This document shows positions 1-8,866 of a stretch of 34,064 nucleotides of DNA, piece after piece (position 1 is the stretch's first letter; every line of letters starts with the position of its first letter). Origin of the DNA: an uncultured Clostridia bacterium. Its GTDB lineage: Bacteria > Bacillota > Clostridia > Oscillospirales > Acutalibacteraceae. The notes beneath the pieces are model-generated. The model searched no databases, had not been told where the DNA came from, and saw only the letters and a program-made list of their open reading frames with translations. The position numbers and the translations under genes are program-made. Location: positions 1 to 34,064 of the forward strand of contig CAMNST010000018.1 in NCBI GenBank assembly GCA_946555465.1, read 5' to 3'.

Positions 1-82
1 GCCGTAATCTCTGACGGTTATTATATTTTTGTTCCTATTTTCATTTATGTGGATGATAAGTGAAAAAATGGAGGGTTTATCA

Positions 83-2593
83 ATGAAAAGGTTTTTGTCT
101 GTGTTTTTATCATTGCTCTTAATGATATCAATTATTCCTATTACTGAGTTAAATGTGGATGCTGCAGGAAATTATGAAGTAGAATCAAATAATGATTATT
201 CTTCTGCTGATGTATTAACTATAAATAATTCAATTAGTGGAAAAATGGATAGCACTGCGGACATTGATATGTACAAAATAACAACATTGAGTAATGGTAA
301 ATTATCCTTAAGTTTTACGCACAATTATAAAGACTCAACAGCATATTGGAGAGTCATGATATACCAGTATTCAGGTGGAAAATATAATGAACTCAGTTCA
401 CTTGACATTAAAGGTAATAGTGATGAAGTAATTGAGTTACCGTCTGTTGGAGCAGTGTCTGGAGGCGTTTATTATATAAAGGTATATCTAACAGCTTCGT
501 ATTACGATTTGGTTGGTGTTAGTTATAGCCTGGTAAATAACTTTACTGTGACTGATTATTATGAGAAAGAAGTAAATAATTCCTATGATACGGCAACCAG
601 TATTTCTTTAAATCAAACATATCGCGGAACTATGAATAGCACTTCAGATGTTGATATGTATAAGATAACAACATCAAATAGCGGTAAATTAGCTTTAAAC
701 TTTAAGCATAAGTATATAGATTCATCTGCATATTGGAGAGTTATGATTTACCAGTATTCAGGTGGAAAATATAATGAACTTAGTTCACTTGACATTAAAG
801 GTAATAGTGATGAAGTAATTGAGTTACCATCTGTGGGTGCAGTAACTGGAGAAGTTTATTATATAAAAGTATATCTAACAGCTTCATATTACGATTTAGT
901 TGGATTAGAATACAGCCTTATAAATTCTTTTACTGCGACAAACTATTATGAAAAAGAAATAAATAACTCTTATGACACAGCAACCAGTATTTCTTTAAAT
1001 CAAACATATAGCGGAACTATGAATAGTACTTCTGATGTTGATATGTATAAGATAACAACATCAAATAACGGTAAATTGTCTTTAAGTTTTAAGCACAATT
1101 ACATAGACTCAACTGTATATTGGAGAGTTATGATTTACCAGTATTCAGGTGGAAAATATAATGAACTTAGTTCACTCGACATTAGAGGTAATAGTGATGA
1201 AGTAATTGAATTGCCATCTGTTGGAGCAGTGACTGGAAGTGTTTATTATATAAAGGTATATTTAACAGCTTCATATTATGATTTAGTTGGATCAGAATAT
1301 AGCCTTACGAATTCCTTTACTGTGACTGATTATTATGAGAAAGAAGTTAATGATTCTTATGATACTTCTACTCAGCTTTATCTGAATAAAGAGTATAATG
1401 CATGTATGAATCGGACATCCGATAAAGACTATTTTAAAATTAATTTAACCTCAAATGAAACGGTTAATTTTAAGTTTTCTCATACAACTGTTAGTGGCTC
1501 ATCTATACCATGGAAAATAAAAATATTTAAATATGTTTCTGGTTCATATACAGAGATTTTTTCTGAATATATGTATTTGAATAATGGTAATATTACAACA
1601 ACAGTTAATACTGCCGGAATATACTATGTAATGATAAGTACGGATTATTCGTCAATTGTAGGTGTAAATTATTCTGTATTTGTAGGAATAAATGATACAA
1701 CAAAGCCAACTGGCTCAATAAGTTCAACCAACAATGTGGCATCAAGTCAAACTGCAACACTTAATATGTCTGATAATATTGAAGTTGCTGGTTATTATTG
1801 GGGAACAAGCAGTTCTTACAGTAATAATGCATATACAGAAACAAGTAGTTCTTCTGTAACGAAAACTATATCAAATTCCGGAACATATTATTTAACGGTT
1901 AGAGATACAAGCGGAAATTTATCTACAACTTATTCTATTACATTTTATAAAACTACTTTGAATGCTAACGGAGGAACTGTTTCACCATCTTATATTATTA
2001 CCAAGAGTGGAAACAGTTTTACATTTCCAACACCAAGTAAGTCAAATTATACGTATAATGGATGGTCGACATCTTCTTCTGCTTCGAGTGGAAGTAAGAC
2101 AATTACGCCTACGGGTAATTCAACATATTATGCAGTTTGGCAATCAAATATTACGCCTTCCATTTCTTTATCATCAACAAGTGAATCGATGACAGTCGGT
2201 GAAAATATAGTGTTAATTGCGACTACTGTTCCAAGCAATCAGTATATAACATGGATTTCATCAAATACAAGTGTTGCTACAGTTTCAAATGGTAATGTTA
2301 CAGCTGTCGGTTCAGGAACAGCCACCATCACAGCAAAATTCACATATAATGGCACAACGTACAGTAAGACTTGTTATGTTACAGTAATTTCCGATGCATT
2401 ATTAGGTGATGTTAATGGTGATGGCATTGTTGATGCTGCAGACGCAGGACTTATTTCACGCTATGATGCAGGTCTAATTAATCTTACAGCAGAGCAATTA
2501 CAAGCTGGAGATGTAAATAAAGACGGTGAAGTTGACGCCGGTGATGCAGGTATTATTTCACGCTATGATGCGGGATTAATTGATTCTTTATAA
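83..2593 (+). CDS. Secreted dockerin protein with four PPC-like repeats
   Basis: A large extracellular protein of 836 residues, predicted to be docked onto a scaffoldin; no catalytic domain is recognisable. The start at 83 is chosen because GGAGGG lies 7 bases upstream and a signal peptide follows directly (MKRFLSVFLS..., cleavage near VDA-AG, residue 28). Order seen: three near-identical repeats of about 130 residues (about 29-417) that resemble PPC (pre-peptidase C-terminal) beta-sandwich domains, a divergent fourth copy (417-536), an Ig-like segment (536-622), an InlB B-repeat-like segment (623-686, NANGG...YNGW...YYAVW), a BIG2 Ig-like domain (691-770), and a C-terminal type-A dockerin (774-836) with two 12-residue calcium loops (DVNGDGIVDAAD and DVNKDGEVDAGD). 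It is the first gene of a four-gene cluster; the next begins 17 bases after its stop. The repeats suggest carbohydrate or surface binding, which is inference. Confidence 0.85.
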   Translation: MKRFLSVFLSLLLMISIIPITELNVDAAGNYEVESNNDYSSADVLTINNSISGKMDSTADIDMYKITTLSNGKLSLSFTHNYKDSTAYWRVMIYQYSGGKYNELSSLDIKGNSDEVIELPSVGAVSGGVYYIKVYLTASYYDLVGVSYSLVNNFTVTDYYEKEVNNSYDTATSISLNQTYRGTMNSTSDVDMYKITTSNSGKLALNFKHKYIDSSAYWRVMIYQYSGGKYNELSSLDIKGNSDEVIELPSVGAVTGEVYYIKVYLTASYYDLVGLEYSLINSFTATNYYEKEINNSYDTATSISLNQTYSGTMNSTSDVDMYKITTSNNGKLSLSFKHNYIDSTVYWRVMIYQYSGGKYNELSSLDIRGNSDEVIELPSVGAVTGSVYYIKVYLTASYYDLVGSEYSLTNSFTVTDYYEKEVNDSYDTSTQLYLNKEYNACMNRTSDKDYFKINLTSNETVNFKFSHTTVSGSSIPWKIKIFKYVSGSYTEIFSEYMYLNNGNITTTVNTAGIYYVMISTDYSSIVGVNYSVFVGINDTTKPTGSISSTNNVASSQTATLNMSDNIEVAGYYWGTSSSYSNNAYTETSSSSVTKTISNSGTYYLTVRDTSGNLSTTYSITFYKTTLNANGGTVSPSYIITKSGNSFTFPTPSKSNYTYNGWSTSSSASSGSKTITPTGNSTYYAVWQSNITPSISLSSTSESMTVGENIVLIATTVPSNQYITWISSNTSVATVSNGNVTAVGSGTATITAKFTYNGTTYSKTCYVTVISDALLGDVNGDGIVDAADAGLISRYDAGLINLTAEQLQAGDVNKDGEVDAGDAGIISRYDAGLIDSL

Positions 2594-2609
2594 TAAGGAA
2601 TAGGATATT

Positions 2610-5600
2610 ATGAGAAATATATATAAAAAACTGATTTATCATATTGTTTCTGTTTTATTAGTGATTTCTATTTTATTTACATTTCCAATGACTGCTAGTG
2701 CAAAATCATATATTACAAGTTCAGGTTCTGCAAAAGGTAGTAATTATACGAGTATAGCTGCATTAGCTTCAAAATTAGATTCTATTTTTGTTGGTAGTAT
2801 CGGACTGTATTCGAATAGTGCTTGTACAAAGTCTGTTTCTGTTTCTTTGGGCAGTAGGAAAATGACGGGATCAAACAAATATTACGTGAAAAGTAATACC
2901 AGCGGAAATACAATTGCAGGGTGGCAGTGTTATATATATGCGGAGGCTGTATACAACACATTGTTTAATGAATGGGTCGGACGTGGCACTTCGTTATCGC
3001 ATTCTAAAAAAGTTATGTCTGGTGGTTTAAGTTCTGTTTCATACAACAGTTTAAAAGATGCGGGAGTAAAAACCGGTGCTATTATGAGGACAACTGCCAA
3101 TTCAGATGGCAGTTGGAATAGCAGTAAAGCACATTCATTAATTATTTTATCATATAATTCATCCTCAATTACATATTTGGAGGGTAATGGTGACGGAAAA
3201 GGTTTAGTTAGAATTGCAAATTTATCATGGAAAGAATTTAACGCCGGACAATTGAGCGGTAGATCAAGATATGTTTGTCATATTGTTCAACCTACCGATT
3301 CTTATTATGATAAATTATATCCTTCTGCAGATGAAACACCTAAAATTACTCTCAATAAAAGTAGTCTATCATTAGGACTTTACAGTAATAATTCTATTAC
3401 TGTTACTGCAACGATTAATGGTGCTTGGACTAATGTTGTTAATTCGACATCTTCAAAATATAATGTTGTATGTTCATCACAAAATGGTAATAAACTGACA
3501 TATAAAATTACGGCAAAATCAGCCGGAAGTGATGTGTTTACTTTAACTTCATATAATAACGGCAAAGTAATGGCTTCTTCCTCCATTGACGTAAAGATTG
3601 CAGGTTCTACTTTATCCTCTACTGCAAATTCTGTTAGTTTGGATTTGACTGGGGTGAATTCAACAACATTTAATTTGTCTGCCGGAGGAAATTTGCCAAG
3701 TCGAATAAGCATAAGTAGCTCATATCCAAATGATGTTTGTTCTGTTAGCTATGGCTCATGGAATGGCACAAGTATACCGGTAACGGTAACTGGAAAATCA
3801 GTCGGTAGCGGTACAATTACTTTTTATTTGAAAAATGCAGATAACAGCACAATTATTGCAACAAAAAATGTAAGTTTTAATGTTAATGCTTCATCATATG
3901 CTGTTACATATAATGCGAATGGAGGAAGCAATGCGCCTCCTAAGCAAACAAAAAAACATGGACAGAGTATAAGGTTATCAACAGTTGTTCCCATAGGGAA
4001 AACTTATACGATAAAGTTTAATGGAAATGGAGGATATGTATCAAAATCTTCTGAAGTTTATAATCAACTGTTTTCCGGATGGAATACAAAAGCAGATGGC
4101 ACGGGAACAGCATATTCTTCCGGTGAAATTTATTCGGCTAATTCAGATGTAACGTTATATGCACAGTGGAGCAATCCTTCATTTTCGGATATTAAGGCAA
4201 CGAGAGATAATTATTATTTTTTAGGTTGGTATGATTCTGATGAAATAAATGAATATGGTAAGCCGATAGGAAACAAATATTCTTACGCTACGCCAATAAC
4301 AAAAGATGTCACGCTTTATGCTATGTGGTCTACTGATTTGGACTTGACGATTTTTTTTGGAGATTATAATCTTGATGGAAAAATAGATTTTATTACAGAT
4401 ATTGCTGCAATGAATAATATTAGTTTAGGTCGGCTCAAATATACAGATGAAGACATATTTAGGTGTGATGTTAATGCTGATGGCGTAGTGAATGCAGATG
4501 ATGTGACATTATTGAATGATGTTAGATTAGGAAAATTTAATATGTATTCAATGCCGGCTTATCTGTATTATAAGAATATTACAGTAAAGCAAAAGCCAAC
4601 AAAAACAATCTATCGATATGGCGAAGATTTTGACGCTACTGGATTGGTTTTGCAAGCAAACTATACAAATGGTTTAATGCATGACATAAGCAGCGGATAT
4701 GTTGTTACAGGGTATAATCCTAATAAAATTGGTGTACAAAGTGTCAATGTGGATTATTATATTGGTTCTACCTCTTTTAATGTTGAAGTAAAGGCTCCCG
4801 AATACTCTTTATATTATGATGCTAATGGGGGTTATATAGCTTCATCGGGTAAAATTGTAGAGTATAGCAGATCAGTTGGGGAGTTGCCTATACCGACAAG
4901 AGAGGGATATACCTTCCTTGGATGGTCGTATGATTTAAACGGAACGGATTATTTGTCAGCAAGTGATATTTACAATAATATGTCAAATAAGACCATATAT
5001 GCGCAGTGGCGAATTAATAAGTATTCAGTAACTTATGTAGCTAACGGTGGAACTAATTTACCGCTTTTTGTAAACAGTATTGATTATATGAGCGAATTTA
5101 CTGTTGATGCTTCGGTTATACCAATAAGAAACGGATATACTTTTTTAGGTTATTCAACTGATGAGAAAGCACTTATTCCGATGTATATTCCCGGTGATAC
5201 TATTACGATTACCGACAATATTACATTATATGTTGTTTGGAAACAAGCTGAAGAATTAAACGGTGATTCAGTGGTAAATAGTAATATTGATTTTCCTAAT
5301 CAAATACAAGTTTTTAAATTCGTTCCGAATGCAAATGGTATGTATCGTTTTTATTGTAGTGAAAATATTTCTCTAAACGGTACATTTGTTGATGGTAATG
5401 AGGTTATTAGTGAATTCAACAATGAAAGTGATTTCGAAATAACTGTAAATTTGATAAAGGACAAAATTTATTATTTTTATATTTCAAGTGAAAAAATCGG
5501 AGAATTTAGTTTGTATAATGATTGGCTGCCTTCTGAATATGAGATTAGTCTTTATAATCCATTAACAGCTCAAACAGAATATCTTCTTGCTTCTGAATTA

Positions 5601-5942
5601 GATAATATTATAGAGTTACCAATATTAGAAAATGAAAATCATACTTTTATCGGATGGAAAAAGTCAGATGATGAAACAATTATTAGTACTCTGGATAATA
5701 TTTGCACAGATGTAGATTTGATAGCTGTATGGTCTGAAAAAATTCTACTTGGAGATGTTAACGGTGATGGCATTGTAGATGCTGCAGACGCAGGACTTAT
5801 TTCACGCTATGATGCAGGTTTAATTAATCTTACAGCAGAGCAATTACAAGCTGGAGATGTAAATAAAGACGGTGAAGTTGACGCCGGTGATGCAGGTATT
5901 ATTTCACGCTATGATGCGGGATTAATTACAAAATTAAATTAA
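2610..5942 (+). CDS. Secreted cysteine-peptidase-like (CHAP/papain-fold) dockerin protein
   Basis: A 1110-residue exported protein with a signal peptide (residues 1-31, cleavage after TASA). Residues about 60-230 look like a CHAP/NlpC-P60-type papain-fold domain: Cys107 in WQCYIYAEAV, His175 in KAHSLIIL, then a polar YLEGNGDG turn near 190. This would fit a peptidoglycan amidase/endopeptidase or a protease, but the assignment is from motif spacing only. Then come Ig-like segments (about 240-435), InlB-type repeats (about 435-575), an internal dockerin-like pair (583-645; DYNLDGKIDFIT and DVNADGVVNADD), a BIG3-like domain (about 650-730), further InlB-type repeats (to about 1045) and a C-terminal dockerin (1046-1110) almost identical to that of the upstream gene. 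Two dockerin modules in one protein are unusual. It lies in the same transcription unit, with only 15 bases to the scaffoldin start. Confidence 0.8.
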   Translation: MRNIYKKLIYHIVSVLLVISILFTFPMTASAKSYITSSGSAKGSNYTSIAALASKLDSIFVGSIGLYSNSACTKSVSVSLGSRKMTGSNKYYVKSNTSGNTIAGWQCYIYAEAVYNTLFNEWVGRGTSLSHSKKVMSGGLSSVSYNSLKDAGVKTGAIMRTTANSDGSWNSSKAHSLIILSYNSSSITYLEGNGDGKGLVRIANLSWKEFNAGQLSGRSRYVCHIVQPTDSYYDKLYPSADETPKITLNKSSLSLGLYSNNSITVTATINGAWTNVVNSTSSKYNVVCSSQNGNKLTYKITAKSAGSDVFTLTSYNNGKVMASSSIDVKIAGSTLSSTANSVSLDLTGVNSTTFNLSAGGNLPSRISISSSYPNDVCSVSYGSWNGTSIPVTVTGKSVGSGTITFYLKNADNSTIIATKNVSFNVNASSYAVTYNANGGSNAPPKQTKKHGQSIRLSTVVPIGKTYTIKFNGNGGYVSKSSEVYNQLFSGWNTKADGTGTAYSSGEIYSANSDVTLYAQWSNPSFSDIKATRDNYYFLGWYDSDEINEYGKPIGNKYSYATPITKDVTLYAMWSTDLDLTIFFGDYNLDGKIDFITDIAAMNNISLGRLKYTDEDIFRCDVNADGVVNADDVTLLNDVRLGKFNMYSMPAYLYYKNITVKQKPTKTIYRYGEDFDATGLVLQANYTNGLMHDISSGYVVTGYNPNKIGVQSVNVDYYIGSTSFNVEVKAPEYSLYYDANGGYIASSGKIVEYSRSVGELPIPTREGYTFLGWSYDLNGTDYLSASDIYNNMSNKTIYAQWRINKYSVTYVANGGTNLPLFVNSIDYMSEFTVDASVIPIRNGYTFLGYSTDEKALIPMYIPGDTITITDNITLYVVWKQAEELNGDSVVNSNIDFPNQIQVFKFVPNANGMYRFYCSENISLNGTFVDGNEVISEFNNESDFEITVNLIKDKIYYFYISSEKIGEFSLYNDWLPSEYEISLYNPLTAQTEYLLASELDNIIELPILENENHTFIGWKKSDDETIISTLDNICTDVDLIAVWSEKILLGDVNGDGIVDAADAGLISRYDAGLINLTAEQLQAGDVNKDGEVDAGDAGIISRYDAGLITKLN

Positions 5943-5957
5943 GAAAGGATGGATTGT

Positions 5958-8852
5958 ATGAGTGTATCAAAGAAAATATGCAGTGTTTTTATGGCATTAT
6001 TGATGTTGGTTAGCGTAGCTTTTTCTGTACCGGCTACATCAGTATTCGCGGCAGGAACACCAACGCTTTCTGCAGAAAATAAAACTGTAGATGCAGGCAG
6101 TGAATTTACCGTTAATGTAAATATTAAAAATGCAGCAAGTGTTTATAACGGTAATTTCACATTGCAGTATGATAGCAGTAAATTAGAAGTCGAATCTTAT
6201 AAATACGGTTCAATTTTTAATGAGCATACAAGAAACTGCAATTTGAATTATCAGTCAACAGGAAATCAGATACGATTTACCTTTAGCGGTGCATATGCCT
6301 TAATAGGTGATGGAATACTTGTAACATTTACTTTCAGAGCAAAAGAAAATGTTTCAGGTACATCATCATTGAATTTTACGGCATACAAAATTTATGATGA
6401 AAACGGAATCTCACTTTCGCCGACAGCAGCAAATGGCTCAGTGAGTATTTCTGAAAAAATTTCTGCGAAACCTGAATTATCTGTTGTAGGGGGGACTGTA
6501 AATGAAGGAGACACGATAAGTGTTCCTGTAAAAATTACGAATACAGAGTCTGTATATAATGGTAACTTTACATTGCAGTATGACAGCAGTCTGCTGACAG
6601 CGGAATCTTATACATACGGCTTGATATTTAATGATCATACCAAAAATTGTAATTTGAATTATCAGTCAACGGGTAATCAAATAAGATTTACTTTTAGTGG
6701 TGCTTATGCTTTGACAGGTGACGGAACGCTTGTAACATTTACTTTTAGAGCAAAAGAAAATGTTTCAGGTACATCATCATTGAATTTCACAGCATATAAA
6801 ATGTATGATGAAAATGGTATATCACTTTCACCTACTGCAACAAATGGAAATATTACGGTTAATGAAAAAAGCAGTTCAAATATTGTGACTGGTCAGTGCG
6901 GAGATAATGCTTATTATGAGTTGAATCTGGATACTGGTTTGCTTAGAATAACAGGGTTAGGTGATATGTGGGATTATATATATAATGCTCCTTGGTATAA
7001 GTATAAAGATGACATTAAAAATTTAATGATTGACTCTGGTATAACTAATATAGGTGAGAGCGCATTTGCTGAATGCTTCCATTTAGCGAGTATAGTAATT
7101 CCCGACAGCATAACAAGTATAGGATATCGTTCATTTTATTCTTGTGGCAGTTTAACAACAGTAACATTGCCAGATAGCGTAACGAAAATAGGTGATCGAG
7201 CATTTGAAAATTGCGGATATTTATCAAGTATAATAATACCTGACAGTGTAATCAATATAGGAAATCGTTCATTCTATTGTTGCAATAGCTTAACAAAAGT
7301 AATAATACCAGACAGCGTAACAAGTGTTGGACAAGGAGTATTTGGAGGTTGTGATTTATTAGAAATTACTGTATTAAATCCTGAAATGATATTTGGTGAT
7401 TATTTTTATGGCTATTACTTTTACAACGGAAATTATTGTGAAATTGGTGCCAAGCAAGGTATCATATATGGATATAAAAATTCTACTGCAGAAACTTATG
7501 CAAATGAAAATGATGTTACTTTTGTAGCTCTTGATGCCGTAGAATTATCCTCAATTTTAATTGTATCTCAGCCTTCTAAGAAAGTATATTACATAGGTGA
7601 TTCTTTAGATACAAGCGCTTTACAGTTAAAAATAACTTATAGTGACGGCTCAACCGAAATGGTATCATCAGGCTACACAACAAGCGGTTTTAGTTCAACA
7701 ACTGCTGGAACAAAAACAGTTACAGTAACTTATGAGGGATTAACCACTACATTTAATGTTACTGTTAATACACCGAGCATTTCGCTTTCTCAAACAAGTA
7801 AAACTATGACGGTTGGCGATACGGCAACATTAACAGCAACAACTACACCAAGTGGTCAAAGCGTCAGTTGGACATCTTCAAATTCAAGTGTAGCGTCGGT
7901 TTCCAATGGTGTTGTTACAGCGAAAGCAAGCGGAACGGCAACAATTACAGCCAAGTTTACATATAACGAAAAAACATACAGCAAGACTTGCAATATTACT
8001 GTAAATAATGTTGCCAAAACATTAACATCTATATCAATCAGTAGCAATCCTACAAAAACGACTTATGAAATTGGTGAATCATTAAATACATCGGGATTAA
8101 AATTAAAACTTAATTACAGCAATGGTTCAAGTGAAATTGTTTCGAGCGGTTTCACAACAAGTGGTTTTGATTCATCAACTGCCGGTACAAAAACAATAAC
8201 AGTATCATATAGTGGTAAATCAACTACTTTTAAAGTTACAGTTAATGCTTCAGCACCTATTGAAGATTTACCTTTAATTAGAATTGAATCAAAGACGTCA
8301 CGTGTTGGCGAAACGATAACGATAAATGTCGCAGTTGAGAATAATCCGGGGTTTAGTACAGCATCAGTTAAGTTTGTATATGACGAAACGAGATTGCAGC
8401 TTACAGGTGCAGAATTGAGTAGTGAGTTTGCAACAGGTGCAAATGTATCCTATGATAATTTACCATACTTAACTTTTGTTAAATCTAATGACATTAATTC
8501 TGATGTAAATATGGTAACCTTAACATTCAAAATAGTCGATGATGCCGAACCCGGAGATGCGTATGTTTCATTAGAGTATTCAGAAGGAGATATTTCGGAT
8601 AGTAAGGAAAAAGATGTTAATTTCAACGTTATTGACGGTAATATTTCAATTGTTAATTATATCCCCGGTGATATAAATGATGACGGAAAGGTTAATACGA
8701 AAGATTTAACTCGTTTGTTGAAATATATTAACCATGAAGATGTTGAATGCAATGAACTTGCTCTTGATGTTAATGGAGATGGAAAAGTTAATACCAAGGA
8801 TTTAACTAGATTATTAAAGTATATTAATCATGAAGATGTTGAAATATTCTAA
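5958..8852 (+). CDS. Scaffoldin-like protein: three cohesins, BspA-type LRR, dockerin
   Basis: A secreted 964-residue scaffold. The start at 5958 is preferred over 5949 because AAAGGATGG sits at ribosome-binding distance and the signal peptide starts there (MSVSKKICSVFMALL..., cleavage near VFA-AG). Order seen: two near-duplicate cohesins (about 33-163 and 170-304; LQYDSS, NCNLNYQSTGNQIRFTFSGA), a leucine-rich repeat region of BspA/LRR_5 type (about 311-520; repeated IPDSVTSIG..AF..C), BIG3-like (527-604), BIG2 (604-684), BIG3-like (686-764), a third, different cohesin (769-900; NNPGFSTAS, GANVSYDNLPYLTFVKSND) and a C-terminal dockerin (901-964) whose two halves both read NTKDLTRLLKYINHEDVE. 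The cohesin pair probably holds the dockerins of the two upstream genes. Its own dockerin probably engages the cohesin of the downstream anchor. A scaffoldin with a large LRR block is atypical. Confidence 0.88.
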   Translation: MSVSKKICSVFMALLMLVSVAFSVPATSVFAAGTPTLSAENKTVDAGSEFTVNVNIKNAASVYNGNFTLQYDSSKLEVESYKYGSIFNEHTRNCNLNYQSTGNQIRFTFSGAYALIGDGILVTFTFRAKENVSGTSSLNFTAYKIYDENGISLSPTAANGSVSISEKISAKPELSVVGGTVNEGDTISVPVKITNTESVYNGNFTLQYDSSLLTAESYTYGLIFNDHTKNCNLNYQSTGNQIRFTFSGAYALTGDGTLVTFTFRAKENVSGTSSLNFTAYKMYDENGISLSPTATNGNITVNEKSSSNIVTGQCGDNAYYELNLDTGLLRITGLGDMWDYIYNAPWYKYKDDIKNLMIDSGITNIGESAFAECFHLASIVIPDSITSIGYRSFYSCGSLTTVTLPDSVTKIGDRAFENCGYLSSIIIPDSVINIGNRSFYCCNSLTKVIIPDSVTSVGQGVFGGCDLLEITVLNPEMIFGDYFYGYYFYNGNYCEIGAKQGIIYGYKNSTAETYANENDVTFVALDAVELSSILIVSQPSKKVYYIGDSLDTSALQLKITYSDGSTEMVSSGYTTSGFSSTTAGTKTVTVTYEGLTTTFNVTVNTPSISLSQTSKTMTVGDTATLTATTTPSGQSVSWTSSNSSVASVSNGVVTAKASGTATITAKFTYNEKTYSKTCNITVNNVAKTLTSISISSNPTKTTYEIGESLNTSGLKLKLNYSNGSSEIVSSGFTTSGFDSSTAGTKTITVSYSGKSTTFKVTVNASAPIEDLPLIRIESKTSRVGETITINVAVENNPGFSTASVKFVYDETRLQLTGAELSSEFATGANVSYDNLPYLTFVKSNDINSDVNMVTLTFKIVDDAEPGDAYVSLEYSEGDISDSKEKDVNFNVIDGNISIVNYIPGDINDDGKVNTKDLTRLLKYINHEDVECNELALDVNGDGKVNTKDLTRLLKYINHEDVEIF

Positions 8853-8866
8853 GGAGGTATATTAGA

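Noticed and set aside
83-1690. The near-identical repeats in the first gene as a CRISPR or satellite array
   Set aside because: The period is about 390 bp, in frame, and codes for repeated protein domains; there are no short repeats with unique spacers. I saw no CRISPR array in the window.
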